In this document: piece by piece, positions 1 to 8,387 of the stretch
How positions within the stretch are numbered: position 1 is the stretch's first letter
How the letters are laid out: each line of letters opens with the position of its first letter
Assembly (NCBI GenBank): GCA_964571815.1
Contig: CAZNDN010000113.1
Coordinates: 1 to 12,932, forward strand
Reading direction: 5' to 3'
Length of the DNA stretch: 12,932 nucleotides
From: CAZNDN01 sp964571815
Lineage (GTDB): Bacteria > Fibrobacterota > Chitinivibrionia > Chitinivibrionales > WJKA01
The notes under the pieces: model-generated
Seen by the model: the letters and a program-made list of their open reading frames with translations, nothing else
Database searches by the model: none
What the model was told of the DNA's origin: nothing
Translations under genes and position numbers: made by a program

Positions 1-735
1 CTATCGTCCCTGCGCGAGTCTGTCGATGAGGAATTCGGGCATTTCGATCGATCGCATCTTGTTGCGGCACCCAGCGATGTCGTAGTCTACCCGGCGGTAG
101 TTGAAGTAGCGGGCTTCGGTATCGAGGATACCGTAGCAGGCGCGGGCGTCGCGGTCGCGGGGCTGGCCGACACTTCCCACATTGATCAGAAAACGGGCGT
201 TTTCCATGCCGCGGTAGTCGATATGGTCGTCCTGGTGCACGTACAGCTCACGCTTGCCGTTGACCACGATGATAAGCGGGATATGGGTATGGCCCACAAA
301 ACAGAAGCTGGTATCGAAAAACTGGAAATTGAATGCCGCTTCTTCCAGCGACGTGATGTAATGCCAGGTATTGGGCTCGTAGGGGGTCGCGTGCACCAGC
401 GACAGATCATCGCGGGTCTCCCTCAGCGGCAGGCTGTGGAGGAATAGTCTCGTGTTCTCGCTCAGGTGCTCGGCCGTCCATTCGATGGCGATTTTGGCGT
501 GCACGTTGAAATTGTGCGTTGAGAGCATTCCCATGGCGGCCGCATCGTGGTTGCCGAGTATAGTCGGCCGGCAGTTGTCCCTGACCCGATCGGTGCATTT
601 GTCGGGGTCGGCTCCGTACCCGACCACGTCGCCCAGGCACACCGTCCGGTCGATCCGCTGCGTCCCGATATCCTCCAGGACGGCTTCAAGCGCCTCGAGA
701 TTGCCGTGGATATCCGAGATCAGGGCGTAGCGCAT
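1..735 (-). CDS. Calcineurin-like metallophosphoesterase (YfcE/ApaH-like superfamily)
   Basis: Complete 244-residue protein whose stop codon is at the first bases of the window. It carries the full metallophosphatase signature: DIHGN (D8, H10), GDVVGYG (D36), GNHD (N62, H63), H115 in LVHATPYEP and GHTHIP (H149, H151), then NVGSVGQPRD at 185-194. These residues bind a di-metal centre that hydrolyses phosphoesters. The length and the NVGSVGQPRD tail match the large bacterial family annotated as predicted phosphodiesterases or diadenosine-tetraphosphatase-like phosphatases; the true substrate cannot be read from sequence. There is no signal peptide, so it should be cytoplasmic. The ATG at 735 lies 4 bp after the stop of the FHA gene, whose last codons supply a GAGTAGG ribosome site, so the two are almost certainly co-transcribed and translationally close. 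An FHA partner beside a phosphatase-fold enzyme suggests, but does not prove, a phospho-signalling role. Confidence 0.93.
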   Translation of the reverse strand: MRYALISDIHGNLEALEAVLEDIGTQRIDRTVCLGDVVGYGADPDKCTDRVRDNCRPTILGNHDAAAMGMLSTHNFNVHAKIAIEWTAEHLSENTRLFLHSLPLRETRDDLSLVHATPYEPNTWHYITSLEEAAFNFQFFDTSFCFVGHTHIPLIIVVNGKRELYVHQDDHIDYRGMENARFLINVGSVGQPRDRDARACYGILDTEARYFNYRRVDYDIAGCRNKMRSIEMPEFLIDRLAQGR

Positions 736-739
736 ATAC

Positions 740-1483
740 CTACTCTTTTTCCATGTAACGGAACGTACTGCCGGCGATTTGGAGCCTGTCTTTGTGCGCC
801 AGTTGATGGTTCCGGACTCTTTTCCCGTTGACTTTCACTTTCGACAGGAGCTTCTGCGTCGACAGCCACAACCCGTCGTCCTGTCGCTCGATCGCGGCAT
901 GGGCCCGGTCGATAAAATGCCCGTCAATGAACACGTCGTCGTCCTCCGAATTGCCCAGTGTCATGTAGCTCTTGTCCAGCTTGTAAACCACGTGCTTTGT
1001 CGTCTCGATAAGCACGGGACACGTGGACGCCTCACTCTCCCCGGCCGGCCCTTCCGAGCGGTCTTCACGCGTGTCGGGCGACTCCGGCGCCGGCTCGGCG
1101 CCTTCGGGCTCCGCGGCTTCCTGCTCCGGAGGCGGCGAGGCGGGATCGTCGAACACAATCGACTTGGTATCACGTTCATCCTCGGTGTCGGTCTGTGTCT
1201 CCTCGAAAAGAATCGTATACTTCCCGATACCGATACGGTCTTCGTTGTGAAGCACCGCCCGCGAGACCTTCTTGTCGTTGAGAAACGTTCCGTTGAGGGA
1301 GCTGTGGTCGATGAGTACGAAGGTGTTGTGGGCGTCTCGTTCGATCCGCGCGTGCCGTCGCGAGACGCCCATATTGACGATTGATATCGAATTCTCGGGC
1401 AGGCGACCGATGGTCACCACTCCCTCGTCAATATCAAAAGTCTTCACCCGTTCGTTGTCGAAAAGAAGCACGAAGCGCGGCAT
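740..1483 (-). CDS. Double FHA-domain protein
   Basis: 247-residue cytoplasmic protein. FHA domain 1 is at about residues 5-95 with the classic phosphothreonine-binding set: G26-R27, S41, R42, H44 and N64-G65. An acidic, Pro/Glu/Ser-rich linker (about 96-155) follows. FHA domain 2 is at about 158-245, recognised from YMTLGNSEDDDVFIDG, RAHAAI and KVNGKRV. Domain 2 has lost the key arginine after the glycine (G177 is followed by N178) and has Asp where the Ser of the SRRH motif should be, so it may be structural rather than phosphopeptide-binding. FHA domains recognise phosphothreonine made by Ser/Thr kinases; no kinase lies in the window. The start is supported by a TAAGGAA ribosome site (1492-1498) 8 bp upstream. 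First gene of an operon with the metallophosphoesterase. Confidence 0.93.
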   Translation of the reverse strand: MPRFVLLFDNERVKTFDIDEGVVTIGRLPENSISIVNMGVSRRHARIERDAHNTFVLIDHSSLNGTFLNDKKVSRAVLHNEDRIGIGKYTILFEETQTDTEDERDTKSIVFDDPASPPPEQEAAEPEGAEPAPESPDTREDRSEGPAGESEASTCPVLIETTKHVVYKLDKSYMTLGNSEDDDVFIDGHFIDRAHAAIERQDDGLWLSTQKLLSKVKVNGKRVRNHQLAHKDRLQIAGSTFRYMEKE

Positions 1484-1651
1484 GTACGCAATTCCTTACG
1501 GAAACCAGATTGATAAAATATACGATGGAAAAGGACGGGCACAATCATGCCACGGCCCATTTCTCCCGATTTTCGCCTTCCGGATGAAAGCTCCATCCCC
1601 GTACCGCAGCCGTCTGGTGCGTCCCCTCGGCCGTGGGATCACACTGCCTGA

Positions 1652-1669
1652 GACCCCGGGCCCGGGGTC
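1652..1669. repeat. Perfect 18-bp palindrome in the FHA operon leader
   Basis: GACCCCGGGCCCGGGGTC reads the same on both strands. In RNA it would form a 7-bp GC stem with a 4-nt loop. On the plus strand it is followed by GTTTTA, a weak T-tract, but no plus-strand gene lies upstream to terminate. On the minus strand it falls about 30-50 nt into the predicted leader and has no T-tract. It could be an operator, a leader hairpin or a barrier to read-through. Confidence 0.6.
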
Positions 1670-1706
1670 GTTTTACGGTCTCGCTATGGATTCAGGCGCC
1701 CCTTAT

Positions 1707-1735
1707 ATGATATATTTGAATACCGGCGGTGTCGA
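1707..1735 (-). promoter_or_regulatory. Predicted sigma-70-type promoter for the FHA/phosphoesterase operon
   Basis: On the minus strand TCGACA (1730-1735; one mismatch to TTGACA) is followed after exactly 17 bp by TATCAT (1707-1712; one mismatch to TATAAT), inside an AT-rich patch that stands out in a GC-rich region. Transcription would begin near 1700 and leave a leader of about 217 nt before the FHA start codon. A second AT-rich patch at 1510-1526 contains a TATATT-like -10 on the same strand but only a poor -35. This is inference from motif match alone. Confidence 0.5.
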
Positions 1736-1955
1736 GTTGACCGGCGGGGATTGTCGTATCGTGCGACGGCATTCGCCGTTGTCCGGTTCACTCACGGGAT
1801 TCGGTTCCCGGCCCCGGGCGGTGCGCGGAGTGCGACGGATCTCAGGATCCTGAAAGGCCCGACCGGGGCTGCAGCCGAAGCCGTGTCGCGTCGATACACC
1901 TGAGAGGGGCGGCTCTCCCGCGTCCGGTGCGGGGAGATCCGGCCGATTCTTGATG
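1736..1955. other. Rest of divergent intergenic region, no gene seen
   Basis: Between the predicted minus-strand promoter and the ribosome site of the next plus-strand gene I see no coding region with sensible composition and no convincing sigma-70, sigma-54 or sigma-28 promoter for the plus-strand genes. A small hairpin (ACGGC-ATTC-GCCGT, about 1776-1789) is the only notable structure. Confidence 0.4.
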
Positions 1956-1969
1956 AGGGAGGAGTGTTC

Positions 1970-2827
1970 GTGCACGTGTTCCGCTATGCCGAGAAACCGG
2001 ATGCCGGGAAGAGCAGGATTCGGGGCGCATGGATCAGGGCGGTAGTGATACTTGCGGCCATGGTGTCGCCGGCGGCCCGGGGCGGCCCGTCCGGAGACGA
2101 TATACTTGCGCGCAAGCACGAGCTTTCGCGTCGTCTGGATTCGATTGAACTCGAAAAGCAGCGGTTCAAGCGCAGGGGCGAAGACCTGTCGGATCTTGAG
2201 CGACACGCTGCCTTGCTCAAAGACTCGATTTTCATGCTTCGCTCGGCGATTTCAAACGAAGAGGGAATCGCCGCCCACCCCGACACGTCGCGGGCCCGTC
2301 GCGGGTTTGCCCTCGAAACGTACCTTCCGCGCAACCCGTTCGACTGGATTGTGGTAATCATGGGAGCCGTGGCGGTGCTTTCGGGCGTGGTACTGGTTGT
2401 CGGCTTGTTTCAGAGCCGGCTCGCCGGGGGCAGGGGCCGCTCCAGGCGTGCCGCGCGACCACGGTCTTCTCCACGGCCGTCCCCGCCGCCCCGGGCTGCT
2501 TCGAAGGTGCCGCCGCCGGAGCCTGCCGCGGATGACGGGGAGTCGGAGAAGCAACGGGAGCGGGAAAAACTGGAGCGGCTCAGAAGGCGAATCGAACGGG
2601 GGACACCGCGGGCGGGGAGCCCCCAGAGGGAGCCGCCGCCGATCCCGCGCAGCGCGCCCGACGATCAACCTCCGGCGGATGCGGGGGAGGGCGGCGACAT
2701 CACGCGAGAGATCATCCGTGCCGCACGCGGGGGCATGAGCGAAGAGGAGATATCGCGCAGGTATCATATCGGGGTCGATCAGGTGCGGTTGATCCTGCGC
2801 ATGCACCGTGACGGTGACGACGGGTAA
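1970..2827 (+). CDS. Membrane protein with coiled coil and DUF2802/DUF6115-like C-terminal segment
   Basis: 285 residues from the GTG at 1970, chosen because the strong GAGGGAGGA ribosome site (1955-1963) sits 6-7 nt upstream; GTG at 1964 directly abuts that site and is too close. Order of parts: an N-terminal hydrophobic helix (about 21-36, anchor or signal), a charged coiled-coil stretch (45-95), a clear transmembrane helix (about 124-147, rich in Val/Ile/Gly), a basic and proline-rich linker (150-240), and a helical tail (244-280) with GMSEEEISRRYHIGVDQVRL. That tail resembles the helix-turn-helix-like DUF2802/DUF6115 segment found in proteins encoded in flagellar clusters, where its function is not established. 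Position directly before the FliK-like gene fits. The predicted layout is periplasmic coiled coil and cytoplasmic tail. Confidence 0.75.
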   Translation: MHVFRYAEKPDAGKSRIRGAWIRAVVILAAMVSPAARGGPSGDDILARKHELSRRLDSIELEKQRFKRRGEDLSDLERHAALLKDSIFMLRSAISNEEGIAAHPDTSRARRGFALETYLPRNPFDWIVVIMGAVAVLSGVVLVVGLFQSRLAGGRGRSRRAARPRSSPRPSPPPRAASKVPPPEPAADDGESEKQREREKLERLRRRIERGTPRAGSPQREPPPIPRSAPDDQPPADAGEGGDITREIIRAARGGMSEEEISRRYHIGVDQVRLILRMHRDGDDG

Positions 2828-2950
2828 GGGGTTGCACCGGCTCGATACCTGGATTGCCGGGTTCGACCGCGGCTGTGTACACGGCGCCGTGACGGATTTC
2901 GGCCGGACGCCGCCCCTCCAGAGCGTGTTCGGTCACGTGAATGGGTCACT

Positions 2951-5900
2951 ATGATAGGGCTTTCCCACCAGCTTGCCGCCGAAGTTGTGCGGGCCTGTTC
3001 CGGTCGGAAGATCTCCGGGAAGGCCAGGGTGGTGGAGCGACTCGACGAGACGACGTATGCGCTGAAGCTTTCTTCGCAGAAAGTGACCGTTCGCATTGCC
3101 CGGGGCGCCCTTGAAGTCGGGGAGGAAGTACGCGTTTCTTCGCGCGGCACCGACGTACTCATTCAGCGCGGCGACGCTCGGGCCGAGACGGCCGGAGCCG
3201 CCGCCAACAGTCGCTCCACACACGGCGACCGTTTCGACCGCCCGTCGATTGCCCGGCTTGCCCGCGAACTGGGCGCGATTGAAACATCGTTGCGCCGCGG
3301 CAGCGGCTCCGCCGAGACAATCGCTCAACTGCGTGATACCCTCAGCAGGGTGCGTGCGGCCGCGGAGCGCCTTTCGCCCGAGGCGCTGAAAGCACTCCAA
3401 CGTGCCGAAGAGGCGGTGACGAGCCGCGGAGGCGACCGTGAAATCCGCGATGCCGTTGCCCACCTGCGAAAGGCTCTTCCGAGCACCCGGGCGGAATCCG
3501 GCGCCCCCCCTCCCGCGTACCGGATGGATCCGGGTTCGGTCAAGGAAGGCATCTACTATTTCGAAAGCGGGGCCCGGGCCCGTGAGTGGCTTGCATCCTC
3601 GGGAGCGGATCCCGGTCGTATGCCCGAGCCCGCCTCCGGTTTGAAGGGGGCGGTGGTGGTCCTGGTGGGGGAGAGCCGGAGCGGCGCAACCACAGCCACG
3701 GTTCTGTCGCCGGGGGAACTGACCTCGGAGCTGGAGCACCTGATCAAAGGTACGGCGCGAAGTGCGGTGCTGAGGGCCGTGCCCATGGAGACGGCGGCCG
3801 AGAGTGTCCGGACCCACGGGCACCTGACGGTGGAGCGTATCGAGCAGATCGACCGGATTCTGGTAGACGCTCGGCCACAGAGCGTGCCGGAGGGCACGGC
3901 GGCAGGCGGAGCAACGGAGCGCACCGCGGCATTGCGTGCGTGGATAGCGGCGGTCCTCGCCGGTGATACCCATCCCTCCGAGCTTCCTCCGCCTCCTTCA
4001 CCGGCAGGTGAGGCAGGTGAGTCGGCGCTTTCCATTCGTGAGGCCGCGCGACTCGAAGAAATCGTGCGAGCGGGCCCTCCCCGTATCGATCTCGAGCGCG
4101 CCGCTCTTACGGCCGAGAAGCTATCCGCCGACATCCCGCGCGAACAGGTGCTGCCGCGGGTCATTCAGCAACTGGGGTATACGCTTGAGCATTCACTGGC
4201 GGCCGAATCGACGGGTGAGCGCCCGGCCGTGGAACCCGAAGCGGCGCTGAAGGCGATTCTGCTGGGTGCACGTGCCGAAGCCGACGCGGCCGGCACGCAA
4301 CGGGCCTCGCCGGCGGTTGTGCGTGCCGCTCTCGACCGGGTAGTGGAGGCGGCTTCGCGGCTGGACGAGCTGGCCGGGAACGCGGCCCGCGGAGCTGAAG
4401 GCGGGTCCGGGCAGGTGCGGCGGATGCTGGAGCGGGTAGACCTGGAGGCTGCCGTTGGGCTCGATGAGCTTCGTGTGCAGGCCGAAAAGGAGGGATCCGC
4501 TGACCATGTGCGGGCACTTGACCGGGTCGAGCAGATACTGCGCACCGCGATGGACAAAGTGGGTGACGGCCTCGGCAGAGCATTGCGCCGGGAGCCGGCT
4601 TCCACCTCCGCGTTTCTTGCATCCCTGGTACGTCGACTCGGTGAGTTCAGGGCGGCCGTGGAAGCTGAGGCCGCGAAGGCGGTTGCGCCGGCCGCGGAGG
4701 GCTCCTCCGACGTATCCGGTTCGGGGCAATCCGCACAGGCATCTTCCGGCGGCGAGGCGGAGCGGGTAGCGGTTGCAGCGACCCGGGAGCTGTTGCGGCA
4801 ACTCGGGGAGCGGCTCGGCAAGCTTGCGGACCGGGTTGAGCAAATGGCCCTGGAGCCGGTCCGGGCTTCGGCCGTTGAAGGATCCGCGGCGGGGACCGGC
4901 ACCGAAGAGGTGCGCGAAACGGTTCAGGCGCTTGTGCGGGCGGCGGACATGATTGAGCATCGGGCCGGCCGGCAGGCGGATGAGCTGCGGGGTTTGCGGG
5001 AACGGGTCTCGGTTGAACGTGCTTCCGTGCCCGCGGATTCCGCGCCGGCGGCGGAGGCGCTGCCGCGCGAAGCAGCGGAGGCGGTGGTTGCCGAGACCGT
5101 TGATGCACTGGCCCGCTCGCGCGACGTGGTCGAACGCGAAACCGCCTCGGCCGCGGCACGGATCGGGCTTCTCCAATCGATTGTCGTGGCCGCCGGACCG
5201 GCTCCGGTTGAGCCCCCGGCGGAGCTGGAGCAGGCTCTGCAGAAAATTGTCACACAGCTTGCCCGCCTGGCCGCGAATGCCGAGATGGACGGAGAACGCA
5301 TACTCCGCCGGACAGGGTCGACAGCCGGTGAACAGGAGGTCGGGGCGGGAGCGGGGAATCGGGGTGCTGCTCCGGCGGCGCGGGAGTCCGCGGAAGCAGC
5401 CGCCTCCGAGAGGGCGCACGAGCAGCTTCGAGAGGTAATCGGGCGTTTGTCCGGTACGGGTCGTCTCGACCTGTCGGGCGCGAAATCGGTCCGGGCCGAG
5501 GTGTACCGGTCGGTGCGGGATGCGGTGAATGTGATCAGGGCGGTGTCGTCGGACCTTGCGGGGCTCGCCGATCGATTCGAACCGGTGAACGGGGCCGAAC
5601 GCCCGGCCGGATCTCCGTCGGTTGGGGCGATCGCGCAGGTCCTCTCCCGCGCGGCCGACAAACTGGCCGCACGCGGCAATGAGACGGCGGCTCGCGTGAT
5701 CGCTCTTATGCGCGGCCCCGAGGGGGGGATCGATCCGGAGGTGCTTCGGGCGATTGCCGCGGGACGCGCGGCCGGAGAACAGAGCACAACCGCGTCATCC
5801 GCCGCCGAACAGGTAGATTCGGCAATCCTGGCCGATCGGCTCCGGCGCATGGCCGAAAGTGTGGGGGCGCGGATGCGGGAGTTGCTCCATGAGTCGGCCC

Positions 5901-6134
5901 GGGCGCTTCGGGACATGGGCGTTCGGACCGGCGCGCGCATTGCGGTCGCGGCAGGTTCGGGCAACCATGGCGGGTCGGCGGGCGCCAGGGTTTGGATGCT
6001 TCTTGGCGAGGCGCTCAACCGGATCGAGCAGCTTGGCGTTCAGGTCGGTGAAGGGGGCCGGGAGGTGATGGCGGGTGTACCGACCGATGTCCGCGCGCTG
6101 CTTGAGATTCCTCATCAGTCGCTGTACCGCCACG
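2951..6134 (+). CDS. fliK: Giant FliK-like flagellar hook-length control protein, 5' part (up to gap)
   Basis: 1061 residues are readable before the assembly gap. Residues about 15-75 form a beta-rich N-terminal segment (GKARVVERLDETTYALKL, ARGALEVGEEVRV), similar in pattern to the N-terminal domain of FliK-like proteins. The rest is very rich in Ala, Arg, Glu and Gly, built of amphipathic helices separated by Pro/Ser/Gly-rich linkers, with a roughly 50-residue rhythm from about 450 onward and a recurrent R[IV]EQ motif at residues 296, 525, 628 and 1024. No signal peptide is visible, as expected for a type III export substrate. The start is ATG 2951; the ribosome site is weak (GGGT). The FliK assignment rests mainly on the C-terminal domain after the gap; this part alone would be unrecognised. 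FliK is secreted during hook growth and its C-terminus switches the export gate to filament substrates. Confidence 0.7.
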
Positions 6135-6234
6135 NNNNNNNNNNNNNNNNNNNNNNNNNNNNNNNNNNNNNNNNNNNNNNNNNNNNNNNNNNNNNNNNNN
6201 NNNNNNNNNNNNNNNNNNNNNNNNNNNNNNNNNN
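6135..6234. other. Assembly gap of 100 N inside fliK-like gene
   Basis: Exactly 100 N, the usual placeholder for a gap of unknown size. The coding frame before the gap (codons starting at 2951) and after it (codons starting at 6237) differ if the gap is taken as 100 bp. The simplest reading is that the true length is not 100, not that the gene is frameshifted. Confidence 0.95.
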
Positions 6235-7283
6235 GCAGCGTTGCCGCGCCGCCGTTTTCGGGCGTGGACAACGCCGGATCGGGTTCGGGTGCGTTGCGCG
6301 ATTTCGAGTCGTGGATGAGCAGTGAGGTCAATCGCACGGAGAGTACGCTGCAGTTCGAGCGCGCCCGGATGTACGATGTTGCCCGGGGGATTCAGCGGCA
6401 TACCGCCGAAGTGCTTCGCGCGGAATCGCAGACGGTCCGGAAGGCGCTGGATGAAGTTGTCCGGAGTATTCATGGCGGCGGCCGGGAGCGTGGTGCGGAG
6501 CGTGCGGAAGTTTCGCGGGGGGGGGCGCCCGCGGCAGGGGCGGTTTCGGCGGGAACGGGGGGCGGCACTGATCCCGCTGAGGTGACTTCGCGGCTGATAG
6601 CCCGGCTGAGGGGGCTGGTTGAGGAAGTGATGCGGCATCTGGATGAAGCGGCGAGGGTGGCGGCCGAGCGGGCGGGAGGCCGCATGGCCGCTACGGAGCG
6701 GGGAGGCCGGGAGGTGTTGCGGGAATTGACGGGGCGGATCGAGCAGACGCTTCGGGAACTCGGCCGGGAGATCGACCGAAGCGGACAGGAGTACCGGAGT
6801 GCTCTGGAAGTGTTCCGTCACCACGTTGAGGGTTCGCTGAACCGGCTGGAGTCGCTTCAGATGCTGGGCCGTCCGGTGTCGACGGCCGAAGGCGAGCAGC
6901 AGATTCTGGCCATTCCGATCAAGATCGGGGGGCGATGGACCGAGGCGGATATTCGGCTGGTGAAACGCGGGGGGCGCGATTCGAAGAAAGCGGGGGCCGG
7001 GAGATTCTCGGTGGTTGTCGACGTATCGCCGTCGGGGCTGGGACAGGTGCGGGCACGGATGGAGTACTGGACGAAGCGGGAGTTGCGGCTTGTGGTCGAA
7101 TGTGCCCGGGCCGGCCCGCGGGAGTGGTTCCGGCAGAGGCAGGCTGCGTTGGGTGAGGCACTGAGCAAGCTTGGTTTCGGGGCGGTGGCGGTTGAGGTGG
7201 ACACGATACGGAAGCATGAGCCCGAAAGGGAGGCTTCTGAGGTTGGTCCGCGCTCCGAGGGAAGATTTGACATGCGCGTATAG
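6235..7283 (+). CDS. fliK: Giant FliK-like flagellar hook-length control protein, 3' part with FliK C-terminal domain
   Basis: 348 readable residues (first full codon 6237) to the TAG at 7281-7283. The first 200 continue the Ala/Arg/Glu helical style of the 5' part, including another RIEQ (about residues 167-170) and a Gly/Ala-rich linker coded partly by a G9 run. Residues about 200-326 match the FliK C-terminal (Flg_hook) pattern: IPIKIGGRWTEADIRLVK, then VVVDVSPSGLGQVRARM, a beta strand LRLVVEC, and a helix ending LGEALSKLGFGAVAVEVD. In the known family this domain contacts the cytoplasmic domain of FlhB and triggers the substrate switch. With the 5' part the protein exceeds 1400 residues, against roughly 300-600 for most FliK proteins. 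The next gene, 37 bp downstream, encodes an FlhB C-terminal-like protein, which supports the call. Confidence 0.82.
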
Positions 7284-7320
7284 GAACGAGCCGGGATTTG
7301 CACATGAAAGAAGTCGGATA

Positions 7321-7608
7321 ATGGCCGACCGGGCACGGCAGAACAGGGCTGTTGCACTTCGCTACCGGGAGCGGGACGACGATGCTCCGCGGGTGGTGGC
7401 CAAGGGGCGCGGGCGGCTTGCCGAGCGGATACGGGAGATTGCCGAGCAGCACGGCATCCCCCTGCATCGTGACGACGACCTGCTGGAGCTGCTGGCCGAA
7501 GTGGATCTGGACCGGGAGATCCCGGTGGAGCTGTACGCGGCGGTAGCGGAGGTGCTGAGCTGGATATACCGGGCGAACGGTGAATTGCGAAAGGAGACGG
7601 GTACATGA
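7321..7608 (+). CDS. Stand-alone FlhB C-terminal domain protein (FlhX/YlqH-like)
   Basis: 95 residues. The sequence QNRAVALRYRERDDDAP, VVAKGRGRLAERIREIAEQH, then DLDREIPVELYAAVAEVLSW follows the cytoplasmic domain of FlhB/YscU export-gate proteins almost end to end. The transmembrane part is absent, and so is the NPTH autocleavage motif; the protein begins about where the released C-terminal fragment of FlhB would begin. Such short paralogues occur in several flagellated bacteria and can partly stand in for cleaved FlhB. ATG 7321 is chosen because homology starts immediately after it; an upstream in-frame extension overlaps the fliK-like gene and has no family similarity. The ribosome site (GAAAG, 7306-7310) is modest. 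Its stop overlaps the start of the next gene by 4 bp (ATGA), indicating translational coupling. Confidence 0.9.
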   Translation: MADRARQNRAVALRYRERDDDAPRVVAKGRGRLAERIREIAEQHGIPLHRDDDLLELLAEVDLDREIPVELYAAVAEVLSWIYRANGELRKETGT

Positions 7609-8287
7609 GAATGCGCGCTCTGTGGTTACCGGTGCTGTGCGTTGCGGTGTCGGCCTCGGGTACCGACCTGCTTTTTCTGGGCACGTTCGGACAGGGAGGG
7701 CCCGCGTTCGAGCGGCGCTACGAGGAAATGGTGCGTGACTACGCGGCATCGCGGCCGGGAGTCGCGCTGGTGAGCAAACCGATGTCGGAGCGGTTCAGGG
7801 CTGAGCTGGATTTCCGGGGGCGGCCCGAGGTTTCCGAGCCGTTTGTGCGGGCGCTGGTGAATCATTTCGCCGACAGTGTGCTGGCGGTGTGGTGTGAGGT
7901 TCGCTCGACGGAGATTGAGGCGGTGCGGCACCAGGTGTTTGGTGTTGCCGCGCGCGGTCGGACGACGGTGACGATGCATGCCTACTCGCCCGGTGACGGG
8001 CGCTTTGCGTTTGCCGGGGATATCACCGAAGAGACTGTTCTTCAACTGCGTCGTCTCTACCTTGCTCCGGTCTCCGGCTTTCACATCCCCGCTCCGTCGC
8101 TGGCAAAGGTGACTGCGCGGCTTGCCGAGAACGCGGCGCGGGCTTCGGGGGCCGCGCTCGACGGGATTCTGCGGAACCGGGAGCTGGGGGAAGACGTGCC
8201 GGTTACCGGGGCCGAGAAATACAAGGTGCCGTCGATCTCCGACGTCTTCACGATGCCCAGTGTTGAGGGAGCGGTTGTGGGTGAGGA
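7605..8287 (+). CDS. Exported protein of unknown function, 5' part (runs into gap)
   Basis: I do not recognise this protein. About 227 residues are readable before the gap. The start MRMRALWLPVLCVAVSASG is a plausible Sec signal peptide: basic start, hydrophobic core, small residues near position 19. The ATG overlaps the FlhB-like gene by 4 bp. The mature region mixes strands and helices (for example VLAVWCEVRSTEIEAV, then TTVTMHAYSPGDGRFAFAGD), loosely reminiscent of envelope proteins with a TolB/FlgT-like alpha-beta N-terminal domain, but this is only an impression. If exported, it could be an envelope part connected with the flagellum, since it is coupled to a flagellar-type gene. The 3' end is lost in the gap. 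The fragment at 8388-8699 is in the same frame if the gap is exactly 100 bp, but that agreement may be chance. Confidence 0.7.
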
Positions 8288-8387
8288 NNNNNNNNNNNNN
8301 NNNNNNNNNNNNNNNNNNNNNNNNNNNNNNNNNNNNNNNNNNNNNNNNNNNNNNNNNNNNNNNNNNNNNNNNNNNNNNNNNNNNNNN
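8288..8387. other. Assembly gap of 100 N
   Basis: Second run of exactly 100 N. It separates two coding stretches that may or may not belong to one gene; the true length and content are unknown. Confidence 0.95.

Noticed and set aside
1964..1966. GTG at 1964 as start of the DUF2802-like gene
   Set aside because: It abuts the GAGGGAGGA ribosome site with no spacing; GTG at 1970 has suitable spacing.
1703..2206. Minus-strand open frame of 167 codons across the intergenic region and the start of the 1970 gene
   Set aside because: Low-quality composition, no ribosome site, overlaps a gene with a strong ribosome site and membrane segments.
4193..5419. Long open frame on the minus strand (about 408 codons) inside the fliK-like gene, and similar ones at 2933-3973 and 4924-6018
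   Set aside because: GC-rich coding DNA leaves antisense frames open. Their products are Arg/Pro/Ser-rich with no recognisable motif, while the plus strand has a consistent protein style and a recognisable C-terminal domain.
7304..7321. Five-codon frame (MKEVG) whose TAA overlaps the start of the FlhB-like gene
   Set aside because: No ribosome site at a usable distance and too short to distinguish from chance; weaker than the 9264 case.
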